Shown here piece after piece: positions 43,872-52,918 of a DNA stretch of 64,000 nucleotides. Below the pieces are notes generated by a model. The model had not been told where the DNA came from. It ran no database searches and saw only the letters and a list, made by a program, of their open reading frames with translations. A program made the position numbers and the translations under genes. The DNA is taken from the NCBI RefSeq assembly GCF_002914525.1, contig NZ_LODW01000127.1, positions 62,001-126,000 on the forward strand. The letters run 5' to 3'. Each line of letters begins with the position of its first letter. Position 1 is the first letter of the stretch. This DNA comes from Rhizobium hidalgonense. Its GTDB lineage: Bacteria; Pseudomonadota; Alphaproteobacteria; Rhizobiales; Rhizobiaceae.

Positions 43872-43902
43872 GGCATTACAGTGTCGCCGACGCTGTAATG
43901 CC
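43872..43902. terminator. 10-bp inverted repeat between convergent pepP and azlD
   Basis: GGCATTACAG (43872-43881) pairs with CTGTAATGCC (43893-43902). On the minus strand it is followed by TTTTC. It probably ends both convergent transcripts. Confidence 0.6.
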
Positions 43903-43933
43903 TTGAGTTCTGCGCCGGCTTTAGAGCCGGTGC

Positions 43934-44242
43934 TCAGGCGCCGATCGTGTGGCGCCAGCTCATCACGACGATCCAGGCGGCGACCAGCATCCATGTATGG
44001 CTGAAGCGCAGGCCGATGAAGAGGGCGACGATTAGCGCCAGTTTCGATTCCCAGCCGCCGGTGAAGAAGGCAGGGGCAACCAGCGTCGTCAGTACGGCCG
44101 CCGGCACGGCATTCAGCGCCGCCTCCACGCGCGGGGGAATGCTCTTCATTCGGGTGATGAGGATATAGCCGCCGATGCGGGTGGCGAAGGTCGCGGCTGC
44201 TGCGGCGAGGATGACGAGCGCCATGTGAAGATCGAATTCCAT
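43934..44242 (-). CDS. azlD: AzlD-family branched-chain amino-acid exporter subunit
   Basis: This 102-residue protein with about three or four membrane helices (L-V-I-L-A-A-A-A-A-T-F, A-V-L-T-T-L-V-A-P, L-A-L-I-V-A-L-F-I, M-L-V-A-A-W-I-V-V) contains T-R-I-G-G-Y, conserved in AzlD. AzlC and AzlD act together to export branched-chain amino acids and their analogues. It follows azlC with a 3-nt gap in one operon. Confidence 0.9.
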   Translation of the reverse strand: MEFDLHMALVILAAAAATFATRIGGYILITRMKSIPPRVEAALNAVPAAVLTTLVAPAFFTGGWESKLALIVALFIGLRFSHTWMLVAAWIVVMSWRHTIGA

Positions 44243-44245
44243 GGC

Positions 44246-44977
44246 TCAGACCTCGTGCATTTCGGATTGAAGGGCGTCGGCTTCGAGATCAGGCTCTTGC
44301 GGCGGCAAAGGCAGTACGGCGGCGAGTACGATACCGGCAGCAGCCCCCAGGCTGACATGCCAGGGTGAGCCGACATAGCGATAAGCGAATACGGACGCCA
44401 CCGCGCTGACGAGTGCCACAGGCAGGAAATTGTCTCGCTTGCTGAAGCCGAGGACGATGCCGAGGAAATAAGCCGGCAGCAGGATGTCGAGGCCTATGGC
44501 CTTGGGATCGCCGATGAAGCCGCCGAGCATGCCGCCGGCGACGCTGATCAGCACCCAAGGAATGTAGATGATGATGGCGAAGCCGAAATACCAGGCGAAG
44601 GCGAGTTGCCGGCCGGTCTCGGCGCGCTTTACCGCTTCGGCGAATTGCGGATCGACGAGCAGGAAGAAGGTGAAGAATTTCTGCACCGGCGTGAAATGGC
44701 CGATGTAACGCGCCAGCGCCGCCGAATAGAGCACGTGACGGAAATTGACGGCGAGGATCGACAGCACGATCAGCCAGGCGTGGACATTGTGACCGAAGAG
44801 TTCGATGCCGACCATCTGGCTGGCGCCGGCATAGACGGTGGCGCTCATGAAGGCGGCTTCGGAGAGCGACATGCCGTTTTCGACCGCCAGCGCTCCGAAG
44901 AGAGCGCCAAAGGGCGCCGATGCAAGCGCAACAGCGGAGCCGCCCCGCAAACCTTCAACAAAGTCGGCGCGATTCAT
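44246..44977 (-). CDS. azlC: AzlC-family branched-chain amino-acid exporter
   Basis: This 243-residue polytopic protein has the AzlC features A-P-F-G-A-L-F-G near the N-terminus, Y-A-G-A-S-Q-M-V near 48-55, and N-F-R-H-V-L-Y-S near 78-85, followed by F-L-L-V-D-P-Q-F. It is the large subunit of the exporter completed by AzlD immediately downstream. The ATG at 44977 is preceded by a region containing GGATCACC. No Lrp-type regulator gene is adjacent in this window. Confidence 0.92.
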   Translation of the reverse strand: MNRADFVEGLRGGSAVALASAPFGALFGALAVENGMSLSEAAFMSATVYAGASQMVGIELFGHNVHAWLIVLSILAVNFRHVLYSAALARYIGHFTPVQKFFTFFLLVDPQFAEAVKRAETGRQLAFAWYFGFAIIIYIPWVLISVAGGMLGGFIGDPKAIGLDILLPAYFLGIVLGFSKRDNFLPVALVSAVASVFAYRYVGSPWHVSLGAAAGIVLAAVLPLPPQEPDLEADALQSEMHEV

Positions 44978-45108
44978 ATAGGTGATCCTGTTGGAAATTC
45001 AGCTTTCACTTATGGTCTAAGGGTAGCCGCGGCAATTGAATTTCGTTGATTGACCAATCGATTTCGCTGAACCATCAAAGCCCTGATCGCACCGGCAAAG
45101 AGGAACCC

Positions 45109-45359
45109 ATGAAGAGGATCGAGTTTTCGAAGGAAGAAAAGGCTGAAATCGTTTCGCGCATCCGCGCCTATTTCGACCGGGAACTCGACCCCATCGGCGC
45201 CTTGCCGGCCGAATTCCTGCTCGATTCACCGAGGAGATCGCGCCGTACCTCTACAATCGAGGGCTGAGAGATGCTCAGGCCGCCCTGTTGAAGAGAATGG
45301 AAGACGTGGCCGAGGACATTCATCTTCTCGAGAGAGAAAACAAAAACTCTAGCACGTGA
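45109..45359 (+). pseudogene. DUF2164-family protein gene, frameshifted
   Basis: The ATG at 45109 (behind AAAGAGGA) opens a frame reading M-K-R-I-E-F-S-K-E-E-K-A-E-I up to A-E-F-L-L-D at 45225, typical of DUF2164. The frame then turns to S-P-R-R-S-R and stops at 45267. In the -1 frame from 45225 the expected continuation appears: F-T-E-E-I-A-P-Y-L-Y-N-R-G-L then D-A-Q-A-A-L, ending with a TGA at 45357-45359. Restoring one base (or four, giving the double Phe common in the family) in GATTCACC would rebuild the whole domain. The 3' end overlaps the start of the next gene. Confidence 0.85.
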
Positions 45360-47038
45360 AAATAAAATCAGAGCCTTCACTTAACGCCAAATTATGTCGC
45401 TGCCGATATGGTCGTCACGCTGTCATTCACCGGGTTGCGTGTCATTTGGCCTTGATTGTCTCTGTTGTTGATGAGCCGCGTTTTGCGAAGCTCGGCAAGC
45501 CGTTGATTTTTTTGGTCTGGCTTGCGCTTGCGTCTGCACTTTGCTGGTCCGAAACCGTCTGGCGCGACGAGGTCCGTGCATTGTCGCTGGCCCTTCAGGG
45601 CGACAATTTCGCCGATATGCTTCGCCAGCTGCATGGCGAGGGGCATCCTGCTCTTTGGTATATCCTGCTGCGCGCGGCCTATGTCGTGGTCGGCTCACCC
45701 GTCGTCCTCAAGTCCGTGGCGCTGGTGATTGCGGCGGCAGCAGCCTATCTTCTTGTTTTCAGGCTGAAACTGCCGCTTCCCATCATGCTGCTTTCACTGT
45801 TCGGCAGCTTTTCGATTTTCGAATACGCTGCGATGTCGCGAAATTACGGCATCAGCATGCTGTTGATTTTCCTGATCGTCCTGGCCTGGGAGAAAGGAGC
45901 ACGCACCGGACTATCGATCGGCCTGTTGTTTGCCTTGCTGGCGAATACCAACGTCCATTCGGTCGTCCTTGTCGGCGGCTTCCTGGCCTATTGGTTTTTT
46001 GATCTGGTGCTGGTGCGGCCAAGGCCTCCTTTGAGGGAATATCGAGCCCTCGCGACAGCCGCTGCCGTCGCCGCGGTTGGCATTGTTCTGTGTTTCCTCA
46101 CTGTCTATCCAACCTTCAATGATACGGGGCAGAACGATTTCAGCGGCGAGAATTTCGCTGTGCTTGCCCTTCGTGCCCTGGCCCTGCCTAGTTCGCATTT
46201 TATGTCGTTCTATCCCGACAGCATTCTTGAACTGATGATGGCCTATCCGTTGGCGTTCCGTATCTTCGCCGCGTTGATGTCCGTCCTTATCTACGGCAGC
46301 CTGATCGCGTTGGCAAACCGACGGCCGGCAATGATCGCAGCTGGACTGGTGCTGGTAGGACTGTCGCTGCTTTTTACGCTTGTCTATCCCGGCGGATACA
46401 GACATCAGGCGCTCTGGCTGGTTTTCATGATCGCGATGACCGCCTCGACCACACCCTTCCAACGTGTAGGAGCGGACGTTGCCGCCATCAAGGCTGCCGG
46501 CGGCGGCGTAAAGTTCGGGCGCCTGTGCTTCCTGGTACTGCTGGCACTGCAGGTCGTGTCCGGTATCGAAAAGGTCAATCGGACCTTCGTGGCCGAAATA
46601 CCCTTCAGCCGGAGCAAGGATTTCGGTGCGTTCATTCAATCGCGCCCCGATCTCAAGGATGCGATCATCATGGCAGATCCCGATTATCTCGTGGAAGCGC
46701 TGCCTTATTATGTTTCCAATCGCACCTATCTTCTGCGGGAGGAGCGGTTCGGCGCCATCGTGCGATATACCCGCAACGCGCGGCTTTCGCTCAGCCTTGC
46801 CGATATACTGCAAGCGGCACGTCGATTGCAGCAGGGTGAGCAGGTGCCTGTCGTCATTCTTCTTTCGCAGCGGCTCGACCAGATTGCTGCACCCGTCTCC
46901 TTGCGGGAAAGCTACGTTTGGCGGTTGTCCCTAACGCCGGAGGATATTTCTGCTTTCCAGAATGCGACAGAGTTCGTCAAACGCTTCGGCCCGGCTGCCG
47001 GGAGCGATGAGACCTACGACGTCTATGTTATGAAGTAA
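45356..47038 (+). CDS. Polytopic membrane protein, GT-C-type glycosyltransferase-like
   Basis: This protein of up to 560 residues has about ten hydrophobic segments in its first 400 residues and a soluble C-terminal part. An early acidic motif, W-R-D-E-V-R-A-L near 68-75, and G-E-G-H-P-A-L-W-Y near 92-100 resemble the first extracytoplasmic loop of GT-C (GT39/PMT-like) transferases, which use polyprenyl-phosphate sugars. The start is uncertain: GTG at 45356 overlaps the DUF2164 remnant, and later starts near 45449 would still keep the first membrane helix. A role in surface polysaccharide or lipid A modification is inference. No partner glycan genes are next to it. Confidence 0.6.
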   Translation: MKIKSEPSLNAKLCRCRYGRHAVIHRVACHLALIVSVVDEPRFAKLGKPLIFLVWLALASALCWSETVWRDEVRALSLALQGDNFADMLRQLHGEGHPALWYILLRAAYVVVGSPVVLKSVALVIAAAAAYLLVFRLKLPLPIMLLSLFGSFSIFEYAAMSRNYGISMLLIFLIVLAWEKGARTGLSIGLLFALLANTNVHSVVLVGGFLAYWFFDLVLVRPRPPLREYRALATAAAVAAVGIVLCFLTVYPTFNDTGQNDFSGENFAVLALRALALPSSHFMSFYPDSILELMMAYPLAFRIFAALMSVLIYGSLIALANRRPAMIAAGLVLVGLSLLFTLVYPGGYRHQALWLVFMIAMTASTTPFQRVGADVAAIKAAGGGVKFGRLCFLVLLALQVVSGIEKVNRTFVAEIPFSRSKDFGAFIQSRPDLKDAIIMADPDYLVEALPYYVSNRTYLLREERFGAIVRYTRNARLSLSLADILQAARRLQQGEQVPVVILLSQRLDQIAAPVSLRESYVWRLSLTPEDISAFQNATEFVKRFGPAAGSDETYDVYVMK

Positions 47039-47074
47039 GATGGTCTGAAAGATTGCGACGCGTTTTAGCGTGAG

Positions 47075-47701
47075 TTAACCGGTCAGCACCTTAGAGCTGT
47101 CGATGATCGCGATGCCGTGCGAGCGCATTTCGTCGATGGCGGCGGCGACGCCGTCGGGGGTGATGCCGCGACTTGCATCCTCGATGAAGCGGACGCGGAC
47201 ACCGGGGATCATCTCCAGCGCGTCGAGCGCGGAGAACTTGACGCAATAGTCGGTCGCCAGCCCGCAGACGTCGAGATCGGTGACACCCTGGTCCTCGAGG
47301 AAATCGGATAAGCCTGTCGAGGCATCGCGGTCGTTGTCGCGGAAGGCCGAGTAGCTGTCGATATCGGGATCCTCGCCCTTCTGCTGGATCAGATCGATCT
47401 CAGCGGATTTCAGCGCGGGATGAAATTCGGCGTCGAGCGTACCTTGGACGCAGTGGTCGGGCCACATCATCTGCGGCTTGCCGGAGAGTTCGCCCATCTC
47501 GAAAGGCGCCGCGCCCGGATGGGCAGAGGCGAAACTGCCATGGCCCGGCGGATGCCAGTCCTGCGAGGCGACGATTAGGTCGTATTTGCCGCTGTCGATC
47601 AGGCTGTTTGCGATGGGAACCACCTTGTCGCCATCCGGCACCGGCAGATTGCCGCCCGGGCAGAAGCCGTTCTGAATATCGACGAGCAGCAGCGCTTTCA
47701 T
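47075..47701 (-). CDS. pncA: Nicotinamidase / pyrazinamidase
   Basis: This 208-residue isochorismatase-fold amidase converts nicotinamide to nicotinate for NAD recycling. The catalytic triad is D8 (L-V-D-I-Q-N), K108 (Q-Q-K-G) and C153 (T-D-Y-C-V). Metal ligands are D48, H50 and H54 (Q-D-W-H-P-P-G-H). I use the ATG at 47701 behind AAGGGA rather than the TTG at 47710. It converges with the membrane protein gene. Confidence 0.95.
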   Translation of the reverse strand: MKALLLVDIQNGFCPGGNLPVPDGDKVVPIANSLIDSGKYDLIVASQDWHPPGHGSFASAHPGAAPFEMGELSGKPQMMWPDHCVQGTLDAEFHPALKSAEIDLIQQKGEDPDIDSYSAFRDNDRDASTGLSDFLEDQGVTDLDVCGLATDYCVKFSALDALEMIPGVRVRFIEDASRGITPDGVAAAIDEMRSHGIAIIDSSKVLTG

Positions 47702-48033
47702 CAAGGCCAATCCCTTCGCTTATTTCAGTGTAAGACGCCAAGCACATTGAACATATAAACTAGTGAATTTCCGGGGGCGCAGATGCAAGTGCTAATTCTG
47801 GTACTAGCGGTAGCGAATGACTGAAACAGCATATCCTAATGCAATCATTGAGAGAATCCGGAGTGGCTGTCGTGCTGAAATGGAGGGCAAGGCTCAAATG
47901 ATGATGCGGGATCGCAGCTAGCAGCAAGCCGGCAGAGCCGGCGACGGCCGCAAACGTGGCTGCCTGAAAGGGCGCGCTTTTTTGCGGTAAAGAAGGATCG
48001 AGGCTCCCCCCGGCGGAGCCTTATCCCGGCCGA
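47702..48033. other. Intergenic region upstream of pncA
   Basis: No gene is supported in these 332 bp; the longest frames are under 25 codons. It should contain the pncA promoter. A short GC hairpin, GGCTCC with GGAGCC (48002-48007 and 48015-48020), lies 14 nt after the EF-hand gene stop and may end that transcript, but it has no T-run. Confidence 0.4.
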
Positions 48034-48537
48034 CTAGGCCGCGGTCACCTCGTCGGTTGCCGTATCGGCCGCGGCGGCGGAAGAGCCGTAGGTATTGTGG
48101 TAGGCCTGAAGGGCTGTCTGCATGTCGCTCAACACCTTGGTCAGGAGCGGATCGCTGTCGCCTGACGTATTGATGCTGCTCGGATCGGCCGCGAGGAATT
48201 CAGACTCGGTCAACTTGCCGTCGCCATTGGTATCCATCGAGGCGAAGACGCCGTTGGAAGAGTCGTCGCTTTGATCGCTACCGTCGTTTTGATCGTCGCT
48301 GCCGTCGGTCTTCTGCAGGGACAGCATCAGCGACAGGATGTCGCCGGTGATCTTCTTGAGGATATCGGCACTGCTGTCGCCGCTGTCGGTGGGGGTCTCA
48401 GCCGTGCCGGATGACGAGGACTGCGATGCGGCGGCGAGTTCGTCCGCCGAAACGACGCCATCGCCATTCTTGTCGAGGCTGGAAAGCGGAGACTGGTACT
48501 GGAATAATGTGCTGCCAAGAGATGAAACACTGGTCAC
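48034..48537 (-). CDS. Acidic two-EF-hand protein
   Basis: This 167-residue protein has two canonical calcium loops: D-K-N-G-D-G-V-V-S-A-D-E near 22-33 and D-T-N-G-D-G-K-L-T-E-S-E near 102-113, joined by a Ser/Asp-rich segment. No Sec signal or membrane segment is visible. The start is GTG at 48537, supported by a strong AAGGAGG just upstream. It may sense or buffer calcium; secreted calsymin of R. etli also has EF-hands but is larger, and I do not claim homology. The T/A/S-rich tail lacks any known targeting motif. Confidence 0.85.
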   Translation of the reverse strand: MTSVSSLGSTLFQYQSPLSSLDKNGDGVVSADELAAASQSSSSGTAETPTDSGDSSADILKKITGDILSLMLSLQKTDGSDDQNDGSDQSDDSSNGVFASMDTNGDGKLTESEFLAADPSSINTSGDSDPLLTKVLSDMQTALQAYHNTYGSSAAAADTATDEVTAA

Positions 48538-48955
48538 TTGAACCTCCTTCGAAAAGTTCGTCGTGAAGCCCGCCTTTCATGGACGGGCGTCTTCCAGGCT
48601 AAGCTGATTTGCGGAAAGCGTCAAAGCGACGTTTTGACACGTTAACTTTCTGGCCGCTAAGCATAAATCATTAAAATCATTGTATTTTTATGGTCGATTG
48701 GTTCGGTCGAGCAGAGTTTTGCGCCGGCGACACATGCGGTCGCCGGTCCAGTTTACGGAACGGGCGTTGAGCGCTGCGCCGGATGCCCGCCGCGACGGCG
48801 TTCGTTCGTCGTGCCGGAGGCGCGATGCCGGAAGGAATTCGAGCATGACGTCGCCCGAAAACCGCTTTCACTTTTCGGCATCATACTCTCGGCCGATCTT
48901 GCTCCCGGCCGAGATTTCTGCCTTTCTTGCTCAGACGCAAGCCGGAAGCGAAACC
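48538..48955. other. Divergent region between EF-hand and small membrane protein genes
   Basis: Much of this 418-bp stretch is open in the frame of the next gene, but the encoded sequence is R-rich and lacks conserved character. The zone around 48640-48690 is AT-rich and the likeliest promoter. In-frame ATGs at 48845 and 48737 are possible alternative starts for the next gene. Confidence 0.4.
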
Positions 48956-49303
48956 ATGTCCGAGGCAGAGCCTAACGAGAAGATCGATGCGACGTTCCGC
49001 AACGGATCGCTGACGGCGGCCGGGATTATCCTCGGTTTCTCGCTTAATTTCATCAGTGTCTGGGTTTCCAATCCCAATGACTGGAGCCGCATCGATATCC
49101 CGCCGATGTTGTTCCTGACCATCGGCATAGCCATTCAGGTGAAGGTCTTTGCGGACCTCTTGTCACGCGACTCCCTCTTTGCCGTCAAATACGATCGATC
49201 GCGCCGGCTCTTTCTGATCGGATTGGGAATCGTTGCCGCGGGCATAGGTATCGCGCTCGTCAACGACGTCCTGGGTCTTGGAAGAATGCGGATGCTCGGG
49301 TGA
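48956..49303 (+). CDS. Small membrane protein, unknown function
   Basis: This protein has 115 residues and three predicted helices: S-L-T-A-A-G-I-I-L-G-F-S-L-N-F near 18-32, P-P-M-L-F-L-T-I-G-I-A near 49-59, and L-F-L-I-G-L-G-I-V-A-A near 88-98. The N-terminus S-E-A-E-P-N-E-K-I is acidic. I use the ATG at 48956, behind GGAAG, because it leaves a short cytoplasmic tail before the first helix. An earlier ATG at 48845 would add 37 residues. No family is recognised. Confidence 0.65.
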   Translation: MSEAEPNEKIDATFRNGSLTAAGIILGFSLNFISVWVSNPNDWSRIDIPPMLFLTIGIAIQVKVFADLLSRDSLFAVKYDRSRRLFLIGLGIVAAGIGIALVNDVLGLGRMRMLG

Positions 49304-49330
49304 GCGTTTTCACGCCATGCTGATCCCGAG

Positions 49331-51808
49331 TCACACGCGCTCGACGAACCCGTCCAGCACCCGCTTCTGCCCGGCGCGGTCGAACTCGATCGTCAGTTTG
49401 TTGCCTTCTATGCCGGTGATATTGCCGTTGCCGAACTTCATGTGGAATACGCGGTCGCCGAGGGTGAACTTCGACGGTTCCGACGAGGTGGATTTCGCTA
49501 CAAGTTCGCCTTCAATCGTGCGTCCCTTCGGGCCGCTTTCGCCATAACCGATGCGTTCGACGGCGTGGCCGGAGCGGCTGCCCCAATTGTCGCGCGTGGC
49601 GTCGGTCTTGTTGGCCTGGGCGCGTTTCCAGCCGGGGGTGGAGTAGGAATTGGCAAAAGGCTCCGCCTTGTCGAAGCGGGACTGGCCGTAGCCGCCACGG
49701 CCGTAACCGCCGTAGCTCTGCTCCATTTCGGCGACCTCGACATGGGTTTCCGGCAGTTCGTCGAGGAAGCGCGAGGGCAAGGTCGATTGCCAGAGGCCAT
49801 GGATGCGGCGGTTGGAGACGAACCAGATGTGGCAGCGGTGCTTGGCGCGGGTGATGCCGACATAGGCGAGGCGACGTTCTTCCTCCAGTCCGGCGCGGCC
49901 GCTCTCATCGAGCGAGCGCTGGTGCGGGAAGAGGCCTTCCTCCCAGCCGGGCAGAAAGACCGTGTCGAACTCAAGACCCTTTGCCGAATGCAGCGTCATG
50001 ATCGAGACGGCATCGAGATTCTCGTTGGTCTCGGCATCCATGACAAGAGAGACGTGTTCGAGAAAGCCGCGCATCGACTCGAAACTTTCCATCGAGCGGA
50101 TCAGTTCCTTGAGGTTCTCGAGGCGGCCGGGCGCTTCGGCGCTCTTGTCGTTCTTCCACATATCGGTATAGCCGGACTCTTCGAGGATCTGCTCGGCAAG
50201 TTCGGTATGCGGCGTGTTTTCAAGCAGTTCCTGCCATCGGCGGAAAGATTGAATCACGTCGAAGAGGGCTTTTCGCGCCTTCGGCTTCAGCTCGTCGGTC
50301 TCGATGATGTCGGCGGCCGCCGCCAGCATCGGGATATCGCGGGCCCGGGCATAGTCATGCAGCGCACGCACCGTCGTGTCGCCGAGGCCGCGCTTCGGCG
50401 TGTTGATGATGCGCTCGAAGGCGAGATCATCGGCGGCTTGGGCGACGAGGCGGAAATAGGCCATGGCATCGCGGATTTCGAGGCGCTCATAGAAGCGCGG
50501 GCCGCCGATGACGCGGTAGTTGAGGCCGAGAGTGACGAAGCGGTCTTCGAACTCGCGCATCTGAAAGGAGGCGCGCACGAGGATCGCCATGTCGTTGAGC
50601 AGATGCTTGCCGCGTTGAAGCTGCTCGATTTCCTCGCCGATGGCGCGGGCTTCCTCCTCCGAATCCCACGAGGCGTGGACCTGCACCCTGACGTCGTCGG
50701 GATCGGAACGGTCGGTGAACAGCGTCTTGCCAAGCCGCCCTTCATTATGGGCGATCAGATGGGCGGCGGCCCCGAGGATATGTTCGGTCGAGCGGTAGTT
50801 GCGCTCGAGCTTGATGACCTTGGCGCCGGGAAAATCCTTTTCGAAGCGCAGGATGTTGTCGACTTCGGCCCCGCGCCAGCCATAGATCGACTGGTCGTCG
50901 TCGCCGACGCAGCAGACATTCTGCTGCTCTCCCTTGGCGCGCTGGGCGAGAAGCCGGAGCCACATATATTGGGCGGTGTTGGTGTCCTGGTACTCGTCGA
51001 CGAGGATATAGCGGAAGCGGCCGTGATATTCCTTCAGGAGATCCGGGTTCTTGCGGAAGATCGCGATCGGATGCATCAGCAGGTCGCCGAAATCGCAGGC
51101 GTTCAGCGTGGTCAGCCGCGCCTGATAGGCGAAATAAAGGTCGCGGCCGCGGCCATTGGCGAAGGCGCGGGCGTCGCCCTCGGGGATATCGGCCGGCGCG
51201 AGACCCTTGTTTTTCCAGGTGTCGATCATGCCGGCGAACTGCTTGGCTGGCCAGCGCTTGTCGTCGAGGCCTTCGGCCTGGATCAACTGCTTGATCAGGC
51301 GGACGACGTCGTCGGTATCGAGAATGGTGAAATCGGAACGCAGGCCGACGAGCTCGCCGTGGCGGCGCAGAAGTTTGACGCCGATCGAGTGGAATGTGCC
51401 GAGCCAAGGCATGCCTTCGACGGCGCCGCCGACCAGTAGCGCGATGCGCTCCTTCATCTCGCGGGCGGCCTTGTTGGTGAAGGTGACGGCGAGGATCTGT
51501 GATGGGAAGGCACGGCCGGTATTGAGGATATGGGCAATGCGCGTCGTCAGCACGCGCGTCTTGCCAGTGCCGGCACCGGCAAGCACGAGGACAGGGCCTT
51601 CCAAAGTTTCGACGGCTTCGGTCTGCTCGGGGTTCAGACCGGCGAGATAATCCGGCCGGCTGCCGCCGTCGCGGGCCGCCATGGCGCGGGCGGCAATGCC
51701 ACCGGTGGCAGGCGGCCTTCCGGCGGGCGCGGCAGGCGGCTGCGGCTTGCGCGCCATCTCGCCCGGCTCTTCGTCGAAGAAGGGGATATCGTCGAAACTA
51801 TTGCTCAT
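49331..51808 (-). CDS. UvrD/PcrA-type superfamily 1 DNA helicase
   Basis: This 825-residue 3'-5' helicase has the SF1A motifs in order: Q-motif in L-N-P-E-Q, motif I A-G-A-G-T-G-K-T near 77-84, motif II V-D-E-Y-Q-D-T near 270, motif III G-D-D-D-Q-S-I-Y, motif IV R-N-Y-R-S-T and motif V/VI near the middle (T-L-H-S-A-K-G-L-E and A-K-H-R). A glycine/tyrosine-rich linker (G-G-Y-G-R-G-G-Y-G) precedes a C-terminal Tudor-like module (F-H-M-K-F-G-N-G). It likely serves nucleotide excision or mismatch repair and replication restart. UvrD and PcrA cannot be told apart here. N-terminal P/A-rich tail is extra. Confidence 0.93.
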   Translation of the reverse strand: MSNSFDDIPFFDEEPGEMARKPQPPAAPAGRPPATGGIAARAMAARDGGSRPDYLAGLNPEQTEAVETLEGPVLVLAGAGTGKTRVLTTRIAHILNTGRAFPSQILAVTFTNKAAREMKERIALLVGGAVEGMPWLGTFHSIGVKLLRRHGELVGLRSDFTILDTDDVVRLIKQLIQAEGLDDKRWPAKQFAGMIDTWKNKGLAPADIPEGDARAFANGRGRDLYFAYQARLTTLNACDFGDLLMHPIAIFRKNPDLLKEYHGRFRYILVDEYQDTNTAQYMWLRLLAQRAKGEQQNVCCVGDDDQSIYGWRGAEVDNILRFEKDFPGAKVIKLERNYRSTEHILGAAAHLIAHNEGRLGKTLFTDRSDPDDVRVQVHASWDSEEEARAIGEEIEQLQRGKHLLNDMAILVRASFQMREFEDRFVTLGLNYRVIGGPRFYERLEIRDAMAYFRLVAQAADDLAFERIINTPKRGLGDTTVRALHDYARARDIPMLAAAADIIETDELKPKARKALFDVIQSFRRWQELLENTPHTELAEQILEESGYTDMWKNDKSAEAPGRLENLKELIRSMESFESMRGFLEHVSLVMDAETNENLDAVSIMTLHSAKGLEFDTVFLPGWEEGLFPHQRSLDESGRAGLEEERRLAYVGITRAKHRCHIWFVSNRRIHGLWQSTLPSRFLDELPETHVEVAEMEQSYGGYGRGGYGQSRFDKAEPFANSYSTPGWKRAQANKTDATRDNWGSRSGHAVERIGYGESGPKGRTIEGELVAKSTSSEPSKFTLGDRVFHMKFGNGNITGIEGNKLTIEFDRAGQKRVLDGFVERV

Positions 51809-52035
51809 GGCGCGTAATGTAGTGATTCGGGAAGGAAAGACCAGAAAAGATGTTCTGCTTTCATTCCCAAGTCGCCGCTATCCCAAGGGGTTTGCATGGC
51901 GGCCGGGCCGCTGGATACGGAAGCGGCAACACGACCGAAAAATTTCAGCCGCCCTCTGTCGGAACCCACGCCGGCGGGGCGTCCTTGGATCATCGGACAG
52001 TGGTCCGGATCAATCGTCAACAAGGAGGCTGTATC

Positions 52036-52512
52036 ATGGCGAAGGTCGTTTCAAATCTCTGGTTCGCTGAGGAAGCGCGCGAAGCCGTCGAATTCTATGT
52101 GTCCATCATCCCGGATTCCAGGATCGGCCGTACGACCATCCTTCCGGCGGAAACGCCGAGCGGACCTCCTGGCAGCGTCGAGCTGATCGAGTTCACGCTT
52201 GGCGATCAGGCCTTCCTGGCGATGAGGGCCGGCCCGCTCGATAGCTTCAACCATTCTTTTTCGATCGCGATTCTGCTGGAGAGCCAGGACGAGATCGATC
52301 GAGTCTGGGATGCCTTTCTCGCCAATGGCGGCACGCCGGAGGCCTGCGGCTGGCTGAAGGACCGCTGGGGTCTATCCTGGCAGATCGTGCCGCGCATGCT
52401 TTCCGAAATGATCGCCGACGACAATCGCGAGCGGGCCGGGCGCGTAACCGAGGTGATGCTCGGCATGGTCAAGATCGATGTCGCCGCACTGGAGAAGGCA
52501 TTCAACGGCTGA
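52036..52512 (+). CDS. VOC-fold protein (PhnB / 3-demethylubiquinone methyltransferase-like domain)
   Basis: This 158-residue protein has two beta-alpha-beta-beta-beta units as in the glyoxalase/VOC superfamily. A-R-E-A-V-E-F-Y-V-S-I near 13-23 and C-G-W-L-K-D-R-W-G-L-S-W-Q-I-V-P near 107-122 are typical of PF06983-type proteins. The true activity is unknown; the methyltransferase name for this domain is historical. The ATG at 52036 lies 7 nt after AAGGAGG. Confidence 0.88.
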   Translation: MAKVVSNLWFAEEAREAVEFYVSIIPDSRIGRTTILPAETPSGPPGSVELIEFTLGDQAFLAMRAGPLDSFNHSFSIAILLESQDEIDRVWDAFLANGGTPEACGWLKDRWGLSWQIVPRMLSEMIADDNRERAGRVTEVMLGMVKIDVAALEKAFNG

Positions 52513-52918
52513 ACTGCGCCGGCGGCGACCGATTCGAATGATTGGCTTACGGCCGTGATGCGGCCGTTTCCATCACCTCAGGCGCGGATCGGCACGTGCT
52601 GTCCGGCATCGACTCTGTGCAGATTTGACTGCCAATCGTCGATTTTCCGAAACTCGAATCACGGGCGACATTGCACACCCTTTTCATCTTTCTGTCACGT
52701 CGCGAAATGTGCTGATACCGCACGGGTGCTTTTTTCAACTATAATGAGAAACAGTTTCGTAGAGTAAAAATAACCGGTGCATGCACGTTTTTGTGCGTTG
52801 CAAGAACCTGCCGGTGAGCGTCGAATATACCTACGAAATTATTGATTCTTAGGAACGTCGTAGCCATCTCGATGGTTATACGACTTTGAGCCTGCGGCAT
52901 AACCTTACTGGAGGGCCC
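52513..52918 (+). promoter_or_regulatory. Upstream region of the prkA operon
   Basis: This 406-bp gap contains no supported gene. The last 70 bp carry the candidate general-stress promoter listed separately. The stretch at 52725-52780 is AT-rich and could hold a second, housekeeping promoter. Confidence 0.45.
52852..52877 (+). promoter_or_regulatory. Candidate EcfG/RpoE2-type promoter for prkA
   Basis: GGAAC (52852-52856), 19 nt, then TT (52876-52877; GGTT at 52874-52877). The published Sinorhizobium RpoE2 consensus is GGAAC-N18-19-TT. Predicted transcription start is about 35 nt before the prkA ATG, with GGAGGG as ribosome-binding site in between. Confidence 0.6.

Noticed and set aside
42009..43994. 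661-codon minus-strand open frame
   Set aside because: Antisense to the aminopeptidase P gene with its five metal ligands.
45102..45126. GGAAC-N17-TT match resembling an EcfG promoter
   Set aside because: It spans the ribosome-binding site and first codons of the DUF2164 remnant; spacing is off consensus and it is probably chance.
49442..51439. 665-codon plus-strand open frame
   Set aside because: Antisense to the UvrD/PcrA helicase gene, which shows all SF1 motifs.
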